NCBI GenBank assembly: GCA_965217935.1 | Contig: OZ244581.1 | Location: 1,860,001 to 1,924,000, forward strand | Source: JBBROS01 sp965217935 | GTDB lineage: Bacteria; Pseudomonadota; Alphaproteobacteria; Acetobacterales; Acetobacteraceae | DNA length: 64,000 nucleotides | Direction: 5' to 3' | Shown here: piece by piece, positions 43,414-52,446 of the stretch | Numbering within the stretch: the first letter of the stretch is position 1 | Layout of the letters: each line of letters begins with the position of its first letter | Program-made: the position numbers and the translations under genes | The notes under the pieces: generated by a model | Databases searched by the model: none | Told to the model about the DNA's origin: nothing | What the model saw: the letters and a program-made list of their open reading frames with translations, nothing else

Positions 43414-44310
43414 TCACGACTCAAGGGCCGACGGATCGTGGGCGATCCAGACGCCCAGCAGGCAGAGCGCGAAGCCCGCTGCGACCCACCAGGTCAGCGG
43501 CTGCCCGAACAGCGCCCAGGCCCAGATCGCCGTGACCGGAGGGGTCAGGTACATGAGGCTGGCCACCCGGGTGGCCGAGGAGCGGGCGAGGCACAACCAA
43601 TAGAAGCCATAGGCGGCGAAAGTGCACAGGATCACGAACCAGGCGACGGCGGCCCAAAAGGCCGCCTCCGCAGGCGGCATGACCGAGCCGGTCAAGGCGG
43701 CGAATGGAAGCATGGCAAGGGCGGTTGCGAGCGATTGGACGCAGATGGTCGCAGGCAACGGCAGCAAGACGGCGGGGCGGGCCTTCGACAGGATCGTTGC
43801 CAGGACCACGCATGCCACCGAGATAAACGGGAGGGCATAAGCGTATCGAGGCGCGTCACCGAGCGAACCATTGACCGCGAGGCCAACCCCGGCGAGGCCG
43901 GCCAGCAAACCGATCCATTGGATGCCGCGTAGCCTTACGCCAAGCAGGGGACCCACCAGAGCAGCGGTCGCGAGCGGCTGCAGGGCGGTGACGAGGGCCG
44001 CCGTTCCTGCCGGAACCCCGAGATCAATCGCCACGGTGATGAAGCCGATGAAGCCTGCCATCGCGAGCAGGCCGATGGACGCCTGAACCGCGAACTCGCG
44101 CCACGGGACCGTCCGGGCCGCCGCGAGGGCGAACGGTAAGAGACAAAGCGATGCGATGACGAAACGCCAGAACAGGACTAGGAAAACCGAGGCCCCCGAT
44201 CGCGATGCGAGGACGGCGCCGATGAAGCCGGAGCTCCAGAAGACGACGAGGCAGGCTTCCATGGCGAGGTTGAACCGCCTTGTGCCGACGGTCTCGCCCT
44301 CGGAGGTCAC
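43414..44310 (-). CDS. EamA family (DMT superfamily) transporter
   Basis: 298-residue inner-membrane protein with about ten transmembrane helices in two EamA repeats, typical of drug/metabolite exporters such as RhtA-like or YdcZ relatives. The N-terminal ACLVVFWSSGFIGAVLA and the mid-repeat LGVPAGTAALVTALQPL are characteristic, as is the C-terminal YLTPPVTAIWAWALFGQPL. The start is GTG 44310 without a strong ribosome-binding site. The substrate is not predictable. It stands alone downstream of the NAD-synthesis operon, 87 nt from its last gene, and could be cotranscribed with nothing on its upstream side. Confidence 0.92.
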   Translation of the reverse strand: MTSEGETVGTRRFNLAMEACLVVFWSSGFIGAVLASRSGASVFLVLFWRFVIASLCLLPFALAAARTVPWREFAVQASIGLLAMAGFIGFITVAIDLGVPAGTAALVTALQPLATAALVGPLLGVRLRGIQWIGLLAGLAGVGLAVNGSLGDAPRYAYALPFISVACVVLATILSKARPAVLLPLPATICVQSLATALAMLPFAALTGSVMPPAEAAFWAAVAWFVILCTFAAYGFYWLCLARSSATRVASLMYLTPPVTAIWAWALFGQPLTWWVAAGFALCLLGVWIAHDPSALES

Positions 44311-44397
44311 GATGTCAGGTCACGGATGCTGGCTGAGGCGTTCAGCGGGCGCTCGGATGTACGTGGATGCGCCCCGGCTTTGCCGCGGACGGGGCGT

Positions 44398-44739
44398 TCA
44401 GGCTTCGTCATCCTCGGGCTGCTGTCCCCTCGGGTCCAGGCTGCGCCAATCGCGGTCGGGGCGGCGGGCCGGGCGGGCGACGAAGTCGTGCAGTTCGGTG
44501 GCGCTCTTCCAGGCCTGGTCGCCGGCCTCGGGGACGGTAGCGTCCTCTCCGAAGGCGAACCAGGCGTCGAGGACGGCCTTCGGGTCCATGCCCGGCGCGC
44601 GGCAGCGCTCGACGCTGTCGCGGACGTAGCGGCGGGCGAACAGGTTTGCGTCGTCGACGGTATCGAACGGGCCGACGTTTTCGACCACGTCGTGGGCGTC
44701 GCCGCTGGAGAGGTCGAGGATCTGCACCTGGTAGGGCAT
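44398..44739 (-). CDS. Conserved hypothetical protein downstream of nadE
   Basis: 113-residue soluble acidic protein (MPYQVQILDLSSGDAHDVVE at the N-terminus, then FDTVDDANLFARRYVRDSVE, then LDAWFAFGEDATVPE). No catalytic motif or membrane segment is visible. Its ATG shares one base with the nadE stop codon, so it is translated from the same message. The association with NAD synthetase may be meaningful, but I do not know a function. Confidence 0.8.
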   Translation of the reverse strand: MPYQVQILDLSSGDAHDVVENVGPFDTVDDANLFARRYVRDSVERCRAPGMDPKAVLDAWFAFGEDATVPEAGDQAWKSATELHDFVARPARRPDRDWRSLDPRGQQPEDDEA

Positions 44740-46391
44740 CAGGCGACGAGGCCGGTGAAGCCGTTGGTGATGGGGTAGCGGCGGTCGCGGCCGAAGGCGC
44801 GGGGGGTGATCTTCACGCCGGGGGGAGCTTGGCGGCGCTTGTACTCGGCGCGGTCGAGCATGCGCCAGACGCGCAGCACGGTGCCGCGGTCGTGGCCCTC
44901 GGCGACGAGGGCGTCGATGGATTGCTCGCGCTCGACCAGGCCTTCGAGGATGGCGTCGAGGTCGGCGTAGGGGGGAAGCGAGTCCTGGTCGGTCTGGTCG
45001 GGCTTGAGTTCGGCGCTGGGGGGCTTGGTGATGACGCGGGGGGGCATGACCGGGCCGGCCGGGCCTCCCGCGCCGTCGGGGAGGTGGGCGTTGCGCCAGC
45101 GGCAGAGGTCGAACACGGTGGTCTTGTAGACGTCCTTCAGCACGGAGTAGCCGCCGCACATGTCGCCGTAGAGGGTGGAGTAGCCGACGGACATCTCGCT
45201 CTTGTTGCCGGTGGTGAGCACCATGTGGCCGAACTTGTTGCTCATGGCCATCAGCAGCAGGCCGCGGGTGCGGGACTGGATGTTCTCCTCGGTGATGTCG
45301 GCCTGGCGGCCCTCGAAGGCGGGGGCGAGGCTGGTCTCGACGGCGGCGGCGATGCCGGTGATGGGGACGGTGTCGCAGGGGATGCCGAGCAGGCGGGCGC
45401 ACTCGGCGGCGTCGTCCAGGCTGTGCTGGCTGGTGTAGGGGCTGGGGAGCATGACGGCGCGGACCCGGGCGGGGCCGAGGGCGTCGACGGCGACGGCGGC
45501 GGAGAGGGCGCTGTCGATGCCGCCGGACAGGCCGAGCAGGACGCCGGGGAAGCGGTTCTTTTCCACGTAGTCGCGCAGGCCCAGCATCATGCAGCGGTAG
45601 ATGAGATCGAGGCGCGTGGGTTCGGGGGCGATGGCCTGGGGGGCGCAGACGAGGCGGTCGCCGTCGCGATGCCACTCGGTGAGCGTGACCTGCTCCTGGA
45701 AGCAGGGCATCTGCACGGCCAGGGTGTGGTCGGCGTTGAGCACGAAGCTGGCGCCGTCGAACACGAGCTCGTCCTGGCCGCCCGTTTGGCCGAGGAATAC
45801 GAACGGGAGGCCGGTCTCGACGATGCGGGCGATGCCGAGGGCGGTGCGGCGCCCGGCCTTGCCGTCCTCGAACGGGGAGCCGTTAATGCTGAGCAGCATC
45901 TCCGCGCCGCTCTCGGCGAGGGTCTCGGAGACGGCGGGGAGCCAGAAGTCCTCGCAGACCATGAGGCCGATGCGGACGCCGCGGAAGGCGACGGGGCCGG
46001 GGCTTGGACCGGGGTTGAAGACGCGCTTCTCGTCGAACACGCCGTAGTTGGGCAATTCGTGCTTGGCGCGGCGGGCGACGATTTTCCCGCCGTCGAGCAC
46101 GAAGGCGGCGTTGAAGAGCTGGGCGCCGTCGCGCCAGGGGCCGCCGACGACGAGGCCGGGGCCGCCGTCGATGGTGTCGCGGGCGAGGGCGTCGAGCGCC
46201 TGCTCGCATTCGGCGACGAAGGAGGGCTTCAACACGAGGTCTTCGGGAGGGTAGCCGCCGATGGAGAACTCGGGGGTGACGACGAGGTCCGCGCCCAGCG
46301 CCGCGGCGTCGGCGCGGGCTTGGCGGATGCGGGCGAGGTTCTTGTCCACCTGGCCGACGTGCATGTTGAGCTGGGCGAGGGCGATCTTCAT
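44739..46391 (-). CDS. nadE: Glutamine-dependent NAD+ synthetase
   Basis: 550-residue enzyme making NAD from deamido-NAD, ATP and glutamine-derived ammonia. The N-terminal nitrilase-fold glutaminase carries the Glu/Lys/Cys triad in TPEFSIGGYPPEDL, RRAKHELPNYGVFDEKRVF and GLMVCEDFW. The C-terminal synthetase has the PP-loop LLGLSGGIDSALSAAVAVDA and TTGNKSEMSVGYSTLYGDM. The domain order and length fit the two-domain bacterial NadE. Its ATG overlaps the pncB-like stop (ATGA), joining two steps of NAD salvage. Confidence 0.96.
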   Translation of the reverse strand: MKIALAQLNMHVGQVDKNLARIRQARADAAALGADLVVTPEFSIGGYPPEDLVLKPSFVAECEQALDALARDTIDGGPGLVVGGPWRDGAQLFNAAFVLDGGKIVARRAKHELPNYGVFDEKRVFNPGPSPGPVAFRGVRIGLMVCEDFWLPAVSETLAESGAEMLLSINGSPFEDGKAGRRTALGIARIVETGLPFVFLGQTGGQDELVFDGASFVLNADHTLAVQMPCFQEQVTLTEWHRDGDRLVCAPQAIAPEPTRLDLIYRCMMLGLRDYVEKNRFPGVLLGLSGGIDSALSAAVAVDALGPARVRAVMLPSPYTSQHSLDDAAECARLLGIPCDTVPITGIAAAVETSLAPAFEGRQADITEENIQSRTRGLLLMAMSNKFGHMVLTTGNKSEMSVGYSTLYGDMCGGYSVLKDVYKTTVFDLCRWRNAHLPDGAGGPAGPVMPPRVITKPPSAELKPDQTDQDSLPPYADLDAILEGLVEREQSIDALVAEGHDRGTVLRVWRMLDRAEYKRRQAPPGVKITPRAFGRDRRYPITNGFTGLVA

Positions 46392-47557
46392 GACGCTGTT
46401 GATCTCGGGTGCGCCGCCGCGGGTTCAACGGGCTGTTCCACGGGACGGAGGAGGAACTCGCGGCCGACCTTGACGCGGGGGATGCCGTCGTAGGCGACGA
46501 TGTCGGCGGTGGCGTAGGTTTCGTGCCAGTCGTCGGGGATGAAGCTGCCGGTGCCCACGGTGTCGATCGGCGCGTTGGTGTCGGCCATGACCCGGCACTT
46601 GCTGACGCCGAAGCCCGACGAGACGACGATGCGCACCTTGGGGAAGCCGGCGCCGTCGAGGGCCTCGCGCATGTGCCAGATGGCGGCGGCCGAGACGCCG
46701 GTGCCGACGAGGTGGCGCAGCTCGGCGTCGCTGCGGTAGTGGCGGATGGCGCCGGGGGCGCGGCGGTCGAGGACGGCGTAGCTGGAGGCCGGGTCGAGCC
46801 CCTCGATGTAGCGCCCGCCGTGGGTGTCGAGGCGGACGGCGAGGCGGCCGGCGGCGGCGATGTCGGGGAAGCGGCGGCAGACGGCGAGGCCGTCGGTGAC
46901 CTCGCGGCCGAAATAGTCGGTGAGCACGGTGAGGTTCTCGCCGGGGCAGGCGTCGTGGAACATCTCCGCGGCGCGCAGGGTGGAGCCGGCGTAGCCGATC
47001 AGGGCGTGGGGCATGGTGCCGAGGCCGGCGATGGCGCCGTATTCCTGGGCGCCGAGGGCGGAGCTGCTGCCGACGAAGCCCCTCGCGCCCTCGCGCTGGG
47101 CCGCCCGGCTGCCGACGGCGGCGGCGTAGGCCATGAGGGACTGCATCTCGGCCCCGGCGCAGTGCCGGGCTTCCATGGCGAGGAAGGCGGCGCGCGGCAG
47201 GGCGGCGCACATCTGGTAGGCGTTGTGGGCGGCGACGCTGGCCGCACCGATCTTTTGCAGGAACAGGGTCTCGGTTTCGGACAGGGCGGCGAGGCTGCCG
47301 GTGATGGTGACGATGGGCTCGCCGGCGCCGACCCATGCGCCCTCGGCGTGGCGGATGAGGTAGGCGAACTGGGTGTTGCGGGCTTGGGCCACCTGGTCGA
47401 GCCATTCCAGCATCAGGCGGGGGGCGGAGATGACGGGGCGGCGGAGGAAGACGGCGTAGGTGACGACCTGGTCGCCGAAGCGCTCGACGACCTCGCGGGT
47501 GCGGGTGAAGTAGGCGTCGGTGCGGTTTTGGATGTCGTCGAGGAGGGGGTTGGTCAT
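46388..47557 (-). CDS. pncB: Nicotinate phosphoribosyltransferase
   Basis: 389-residue type II phosphoribosyltransferase converting nicotinate and PRPP to nicotinate mononucleotide. Recognisable parts are NRTDAYFTRTREVVERFGDQ at the N-terminus, AMEARHCAGAE, the phosphate-binding region RLDTHGGRYIEGLDPASSY, and VVSSGFGVSKCRVMADTNAP, matching the shorter class of bacterial/archaeal NaPRTases. The start at 47557 is chosen since the extra upstream frame is non-homologous. It lies between class II DAHP synthase (8-nt gap) and nadE (overlap). Confidence 0.92.
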   Translation of the reverse strand: MTNPLLDDIQNRTDAYFTRTREVVERFGDQVVTYAVFLRRPVISAPRLMLEWLDQVAQARNTQFAYLIRHAEGAWVGAGEPIVTITGSLAALSETETLFLQKIGAASVAAHNAYQMCAALPRAAFLAMEARHCAGAEMQSLMAYAAAVGSRAAQREGARGFVGSSSALGAQEYGAIAGLGTMPHALIGYAGSTLRAAEMFHDACPGENLTVLTDYFGREVTDGLAVCRRFPDIAAAGRLAVRLDTHGGRYIEGLDPASSYAVLDRRAPGAIRHYRSDAELRHLVGTGVSAAAIWHMREALDGAGFPKVRIVVSSGFGVSKCRVMADTNAPIDTVGTGSFIPDDWHETYATADIVAYDGIPRVKVGREFLLRPVEQPVEPAAAHPRSTAS

Positions 47558-47565
47558 GGCCGGTC

Positions 47566-48957
47566 CTATTGCGCGGCGACGGCCGGCTGGCGGCGGGGGG
47601 CGCGGCGGGCCTTGAGTTCCTCGGCGACGAGGAAGGCGAGTTCGAGCGACTGTTCGGCGTTGAGGCGGGGGTCGCAGAAGGTCTCGTAACGGTTGGCGAG
47701 GTCGGCCTCGGTCAGGCGGTGCGCGCCGCCGGTGCATTCGGTGACGTCCTGGCCGGTCATCTCGACGTGGACGCCGCCGGCCCAGGTGCCCTCGGCGGCG
47801 TGGGCGTCGAAGAAGCCGCGCACTTCGGCGAGGATGGCGTCAAAGCTGCGGGTCTTCACCTTGGACGAGGTGCTGATGGTGTTGCCGTGCATGGGGTCGC
47901 AGATCCAGGCAGCGCGGGCGCCCTCCTGGCGGACGGCCCGGAGCAGCGGCGGGAGCTTGCGGGCGACCTCTTGCGCGCCCATGCGGCTGATGAGGGTGAG
48001 GCGGCCGGGCTCGTTGCGGGGATTGAGGGCGGCGATCAGGCGCAGCAGGGTGTCCGGATCGGTGGTGGGGCCGACCTTGAGGCCGATGGGGTTCTCCACG
48101 CCGCGGAGGAACTCGACGTGCGCGCCGTCGGGCTGGCGGGTGCGGTCGCCGATCCAGAGGAAGTGGGCGGAGCAGGCATAATGGTGGCCGGAGGTGCTGT
48201 CGATGCGGGTGAGCGCCTGCTCGTAGGGCAGGAGGAGCGCTTCGTGGCTGGTGTAGAAGTCGGTCTCGCGGACCTGCTGGGTGGCGGGGCTGCCCATGCC
48301 GCAGGCGGCCATGAAGGCGAGCGTCTCGTCGATGCGCGACGAGAGGTCCTGGTAGCGGGCGGCGAGCGGGGAGCGGGCGGCGAAGTCGAGGTTCCAGCGG
48401 TGGACCTCGTTCAGGTCGGCGTAGCCGCCGGTGGCGAAGGCGCGGAGCAGGTTGAGGGTTCCGGCGGATTGGAAGTAGGCGGTTTCCATGCGGGCCGGGT
48501 CCGGCGTGCGGGCCTCGGGGGTGAAGTCTGCGCCGTTGACGATGTCGCCGCGGTAGCTGGGGAGGGCAATGCCGTTCGCGGTCTCGGTGTCGCTGGATCG
48601 GGGCTTGGCGTATTGCCCGGCCATGCGGCCCATTTTGACGATGGGCACGCTGGCGCCGAAGGTCAGCACGACGGCCATCTGCAAGAGGACGCGGAAGGTG
48701 TCGCGGATGACGTCGGCGCGGAAGTCCTGGAAGCCCTCGGCGCAGTCGCCGCCCTGGAGGACGAAGGCCTGGCCGTCGGCGGCTTGAGCCAGGGCTTGCT
48801 TGAGGCGGCGGGATTCGCCGGCGAACACGAGTGGGGGATAGCCGGCGAGGCGGGCTTCCGCGGCGGCCAGGGCGGATTGGTCCGGGTAGGCGGGGAGCTG
48901 GCGGGCCTCGTGGTTGCGCCAGGAGGCCGGGGTCCAGGCCGGGTTGGCAGGGGTCAT
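47566..48957 (-). CDS. Class II 3-deoxy-7-phosphoheptulonate (DAHP) synthase
   Basis: 463-residue plant-type (AroA-II) enzyme that condenses PEP and erythrose 4-phosphate, the first step of the shikimate pathway. Class II signatures: VLQGGDCAEGFQDF, KMGRMAGQYAKPRSSDTET, WNLDFAARSPLAARYQ, RTRQPDGAHVEFLRGVENPI, KVGPTTDP, DPMHGNT and the terminal metal-binding ECTGGAHRLTEADL. The ATG at 48957 has GGAG 6 nt upstream and is preferred over two ATGs further out. It is first in an operon with pncB, nadE and a small conserved gene. Confidence 0.95.
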   Translation of the reverse strand: MTPANPAWTPASWRNHEARQLPAYPDQSALAAAEARLAGYPPLVFAGESRRLKQALAQAADGQAFVLQGGDCAEGFQDFRADVIRDTFRVLLQMAVVLTFGASVPIVKMGRMAGQYAKPRSSDTETANGIALPSYRGDIVNGADFTPEARTPDPARMETAYFQSAGTLNLLRAFATGGYADLNEVHRWNLDFAARSPLAARYQDLSSRIDETLAFMAACGMGSPATQQVRETDFYTSHEALLLPYEQALTRIDSTSGHHYACSAHFLWIGDRTRQPDGAHVEFLRGVENPIGLKVGPTTDPDTLLRLIAALNPRNEPGRLTLISRMGAQEVARKLPPLLRAVRQEGARAAWICDPMHGNTISTSSKVKTRSFDAILAEVRGFFDAHAAEGTWAGGVHVEMTGQDVTECTGGAHRLTEADLANRYETFCDPRLNAEQSLELAFLVAEELKARRAPRRQPAVAAQ

Positions 48958-49099
48958 CTTGGTCTCCATGTCGGTTCGGCTGGTTTCGTTCAAGCAGGGT
49001 TTATCGCGCGGATGCGGCCGGGACGCTATCCTTGAGGGGGCGGTCAGGCTTCAATGCTTTACGCCGGCCGGTCCGCCGCGCCTATTTGGATGCGATCGA

Positions 49100-51055
49100 A
49101 TGAGTGACCCCGACAAACCGCCTGCCCCGGCCCGGGTCGCTCCCGCGGCGACGCCCGACCCCGGGGGCGCGCTGGCGCTGCAGGTCGGGGTGGTGGTGAT
49201 CGCCGGGCTGTATTTCGCGCGCGAGGTGCTGATCCCGATCACGCTGGCGATCCTGCTGTCGTTCCTGCTTGGGCCGGTGGTGGCCTTGCTGCACCGGCTT
49301 CGGTTCCCACGGGTGCTGGCGGTGCTGGTCTCCGTCGTGCTGGCCCTGGTGTTGGCGCTCGGCGTCGGCGGGCTGATCGGCACGCAGGTCGCCAGCCTGG
49401 CGCAGGACGTTCCGCGGTATGCGGCCACGGTCGAGACAAAGGTCGACGCGGTGAAGGGGTTTGCCGTCGGGCACTTCGCGTCGGTCATGCGCGGACTGCA
49501 CCGGCAGGAAGAGCGGGCAGCCAACGGCGAGGCGGCGACGGCGCCGGGCAACCCGTCGGCCGAGGCGCCGGCGCAGGACAACGAGCATGTCGTGCCGGTC
49601 GAGGTGCGGCAGCCCAATCCGTCTCCGCTGGCCTTGGCGGAGCGCATCCTGGCGCCGGTGCTCAGCCCGTTGTCGACCACGGCCATCGTGTTCATCTTCG
49701 CGGTGTTCATCCTGATGCAGCAGGAGGATCTGCGCGACCGCATGATCCGGCTGTTCGGGTCCGGGGACTTGCACCGCACGACGGCGGCGCTCGACGACGC
49801 GGGATACCGGCTGTCGCGGTATTTCCTGGCGCAGCTCGGGATCAACACAGCGTTCGGCTGCGTGATCGGGGCCGGGCTTTACTTCATCGGCATTCCGTCG
49901 CCGGTGCTTTGGGGGGTGCTGGGCGGGCTGCTGCGCTTCGTGCCTTACGTGGGCGCTTTCCTGGGCGCGGCGCTGCCGCTGGCGCTGGCGGCGGCGGTCA
50001 GTCCGGGGTGGTCGCTGCTGGGCTGGACGGCCGCGCTGTTCGTGGTGGCGGAAGGGCTCACCGGGCAGGTGGCGGAGCCGCTGCTGTATGGGCACAGCAC
50101 CGGGCTGTCGCCGTTCTCGGTGGTGGTGGCGGCGACGTTCTGGACCTGGCTGTGGGGGCCGATCGGGCTGATCCTGTCCACGCCATTGACGTTGTGCCTG
50201 GTGGTGATGGGGCGGCACGTGAAGCGGCTGGAGTTCCTGGACGTGATGCTGGGGGACCGCCCGGCGCTGACCCCGGTGGAGAGCTTCTACCAGCGGATGC
50301 TGGCCGACGACCCGGACGAGGCGCAGGACCAGGCGGAGCTGCTGCTGAAGGAGCGCTCGCTGTCCAGCTACTACGACGAGGTGGCGCTCAAGGGATTGCA
50401 GCTCGCGGCCAACGACCTGCAGCGTGGCGTGCTGAGCAGCGGGCAGCTTGAGCGGATCAAGGAGGCGATCAAGGAGCTGGTCGCCGACCTGGATCAGCAC
50501 GACGACGCCGACCCGCACCCCGACGTGGCGAAGGGGGAGGCCTTGGCGCCGTCGTTCGCCGAGCAGGATTTGCCGAAGCAGGACGCGCCGAAGGGGAGTC
50601 CGCCGCCGTACGATGACCTTCCGGCGGCTTGGAAAGCGGGGTCGGCGGTGCTGTGCCTGGCCGGCCGGGGACCGTTGGACGAGGCGGCCTCGACCATCCT
50701 GGCGCAATTGCTGCGCAAGCACGGGCTGGGCGCGCGGGTGATTGATTTCGAGTCCGCGTCACGCGGCAGGATCGGCGCCCTGGAGGCCGAGGGTATCGCC
50801 ATGGTCTGCGTCAGCTACCTGGAGATCAGCGGCAGCCCTTCGCACCTGCGGTATCTGATGCAGCGGCTGAAAGCGCGGCTGCCGGGGCGGCCGATCTTGG
50901 TTGGGCTTTGGCCGGCCGAGGATGCGGTGCTGAAGGAGGAGCGGGTGCGAGCGGTGATCGGCGCGGACCATTATACGAGTTCTCTGAAGGCGGCGGTGGA
51001 TGCGTGCCTCGCGGAGGCGCGCTCGCATGCCGAGGCGCTTCAGGCGGCGGATTAG
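49100..51055 (+). CDS. AI-2E family transporter with long C-terminal extension
   Basis: 651-residue inner-membrane protein. Residues about 28-370 form the AI-2E transporter (PerM/YdiK/TqsA) domain with eight or so helices and motifs PITLAILLSFLLGPVVALLH and GGLLRFVPYVGAFLGAALPL. Residues 375-651 are an extra cytosolic part: a Lys/Asp/Glu-rich helical linker (ESFYQRMLADDPDEAQDQAE) and a Rossmann-like domain (about 513-645, SAVLCLAGRGPLDEAASTIL to VIGADHYTSSLKAAVDAC), of a shape like cobalamin-binding domains but lacking DxHxxG. Typical family members are near 350 residues. The substrate is unknown. Confidence 0.9.
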   Translation: MSDPDKPPAPARVAPAATPDPGGALALQVGVVVIAGLYFAREVLIPITLAILLSFLLGPVVALLHRLRFPRVLAVLVSVVLALVLALGVGGLIGTQVASLAQDVPRYAATVETKVDAVKGFAVGHFASVMRGLHRQEERAANGEAATAPGNPSAEAPAQDNEHVVPVEVRQPNPSPLALAERILAPVLSPLSTTAIVFIFAVFILMQQEDLRDRMIRLFGSGDLHRTTAALDDAGYRLSRYFLAQLGINTAFGCVIGAGLYFIGIPSPVLWGVLGGLLRFVPYVGAFLGAALPLALAAAVSPGWSLLGWTAALFVVAEGLTGQVAEPLLYGHSTGLSPFSVVVAATFWTWLWGPIGLILSTPLTLCLVVMGRHVKRLEFLDVMLGDRPALTPVESFYQRMLADDPDEAQDQAELLLKERSLSSYYDEVALKGLQLAANDLQRGVLSSGQLERIKEAIKELVADLDQHDDADPHPDVAKGEALAPSFAEQDLPKQDAPKGSPPPYDDLPAAWKAGSAVLCLAGRGPLDEAASTILAQLLRKHGLGARVIDFESASRGRIGALEAEGIAMVCVSYLEISGSPSHLRYLMQRLKARLPGRPILVGLWPAEDAVLKEERVRAVIGADHYTSSLKAAVDACLAEARSHAEALQAAD

Positions 51056-51462
51056 GCCGGGCCGGCTCCGGCCATTGCCGCCGAGCCTGGACGCGGCACA
51101 AGGTTTGGCGCAAGGGCGGAGGCCCGGTCAATCCGGACCGGGCCGTCGGCATCGACGTGTTCGGGGACGACCAGGCTTGGAGCGGCCGGGTCGCGGGCGA
51201 GACGGCGTCGGGGGGCGCTGCGGTCAACGCCTGCGCGTTGCAAGGGGGCTGCCTTCGCTCGCGTTCGGCGGCAGCGGGGTGAGCGGCATGGGCCGGCATA
51301 TCGGGTTGAGGGATTTAAGGAATTTTCCAACCCGCGCGGCGTCGTGGTGCGGGGCGAAGGAGATCATGTCGGGGCGCTCTCCTCGCCCCGTACGAAGGCG
51401 GAGGCGTTGGCAAGCGCGGCTTTGGCCGGAGGTTTAGGCCGCGGCTCGTCCCGTGACGCCGG
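51056..51462. other. Gene-poor gap after the AI-2E transporter gene
   Basis: 407 bases of GC-rich DNA between convergent genes. Open frames exist in several phases, but none has a recognised domain, good start signal or family length. No repeats or hairpin terminators stand out. Confidence 0.4.
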
Positions 51463-52446
51463 TCAGTCTTGCCCGGCCGTCAAGGCGCGCGTGCAGACGG
51501 CCGCGTCGATGTTGCCGCCGCTCAGGACGACGCCCACCGTCCGCCGCTGCGCATCGAACTTGCCCGCGAGCAGCGCGGCCAAGGCGACGGCGCCGCCGGG
51601 TTCGACGACGAGCTTGAGGTGGGTGAAGGCGAAGCGGATGGCGGCCAGGACCTCGGCGTCGGTGACCGCCATGCCGCCGGAAAGGCGCTCGCGGTTGATC
51701 GCGAAGGTGAGCTCGCCGGGGGTGGGGGAAAGCAGGGCGTCGCAGAGTTGGGAGCCGCCGGGGGAATTGGCCTCGCGGCGGCCCGTGGCGAGGGAGCGGA
51801 TGGTGTCGTCGGCGCCTTCGGGTTCGACGGCGTAGAGTTCCGTGGCGGGCGAGGCCCGGGCGAGGGCCAGGGCGCAGCCGGCGACAAGGCCGCCGCCGCC
51901 GGTGCAGACGAGCATGGCATCCATTCGCAGGCCGGCACGGCCCGCGTCCTCGGCCAATTCGAGCGCCAGGGTCCCCTGCCCGGCTATGACGTGCGGGTGA
52001 TCGAAGGGAGGGATCAGGGCGGCGCCGGTCCGTTCGGCGTGGGCAGATGCGAGGCCGGCCCGGTCGGCGGTCATGCGGTCGAACGGGACGATGGCCGCGC
52101 CCCAGCGGCTGGTGGCGTCCACTTTCACGCGGGGCGCGTCGGCGGGCATGTAGATGGTGGCCAACGCCCCGATACTGGCGGCGGCGCAGGCGAGGGCTTG
52201 GCCGTGATTGCCGGAGGAGTGGGTGACGACGCCGGCCTGGCGCTGCCCGGCGGCAAGCTGCAGCGCGGCGTTCATGGCGCCGCGGAGCTTGAAGCTGCCG
52301 GTCTTCTGCAGGCATTCGGGCTTCAGGAGGATCGTGCCGCCGGTCAGCCGGTCGAGGTGCGGGTTGCGCAGCATGGGGGTGCGGACGACGTGGCCGGCGA
52401 TGCGCCGGGCGGCGGCGGGGATGTCATCGGGGGTCGGGAGCTGCAT
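51463..52446 (-). CDS. PLP-dependent threonine/serine dehydratase
   Basis: 327-residue fold-type II PLP enzyme of the catabolic threonine/serine dehydratase or serine racemase class. The Schiff-base Lys is in CLQKTGSFKLRGAMNAAL, the phosphate-binding SSGNHGQALACAAA follows, and the glycine-rich loop CTGGGGLVAGCALAL binds the cofactor phosphate. The C-terminal SGGNIDA is the last cofactor contact. There is no regulatory ACT domain, so it is not feedback-controlled IlvA. The ATG lies within the 3' end of the glycosyltransferase gene, a 23-nt overlap. Confidence 0.94.
   Translation of the reverse strand: MQLPTPDDIPAAARRIAGHVVRTPMLRNPHLDRLTGGTILLKPECLQKTGSFKLRGAMNAALQLAAGQRQAGVVTHSSGNHGQALACAAASIGALATIYMPADAPRVKVDATSRWGAAIVPFDRMTADRAGLASAHAERTGAALIPPFDHPHVIAGQGTLALELAEDAGRAGLRMDAMLVCTGGGGLVAGCALALARASPATELYAVEPEGADDTIRSLATGRREANSPGGSQLCDALLSPTPGELTFAINRERLSGGMAVTDAEVLAAIRFAFTHLKLVVEPGGAVALAALLAGKFDAQRRTVGVVLSGGNIDAAVCTRALTAGQD

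Noticed and set aside
51061..51440. Several overlapping open frames after the AI-2E transporter gene
   Set aside because: Their protein lines are low complexity or Arg-rich and show no domain, start signal or conserved pattern.
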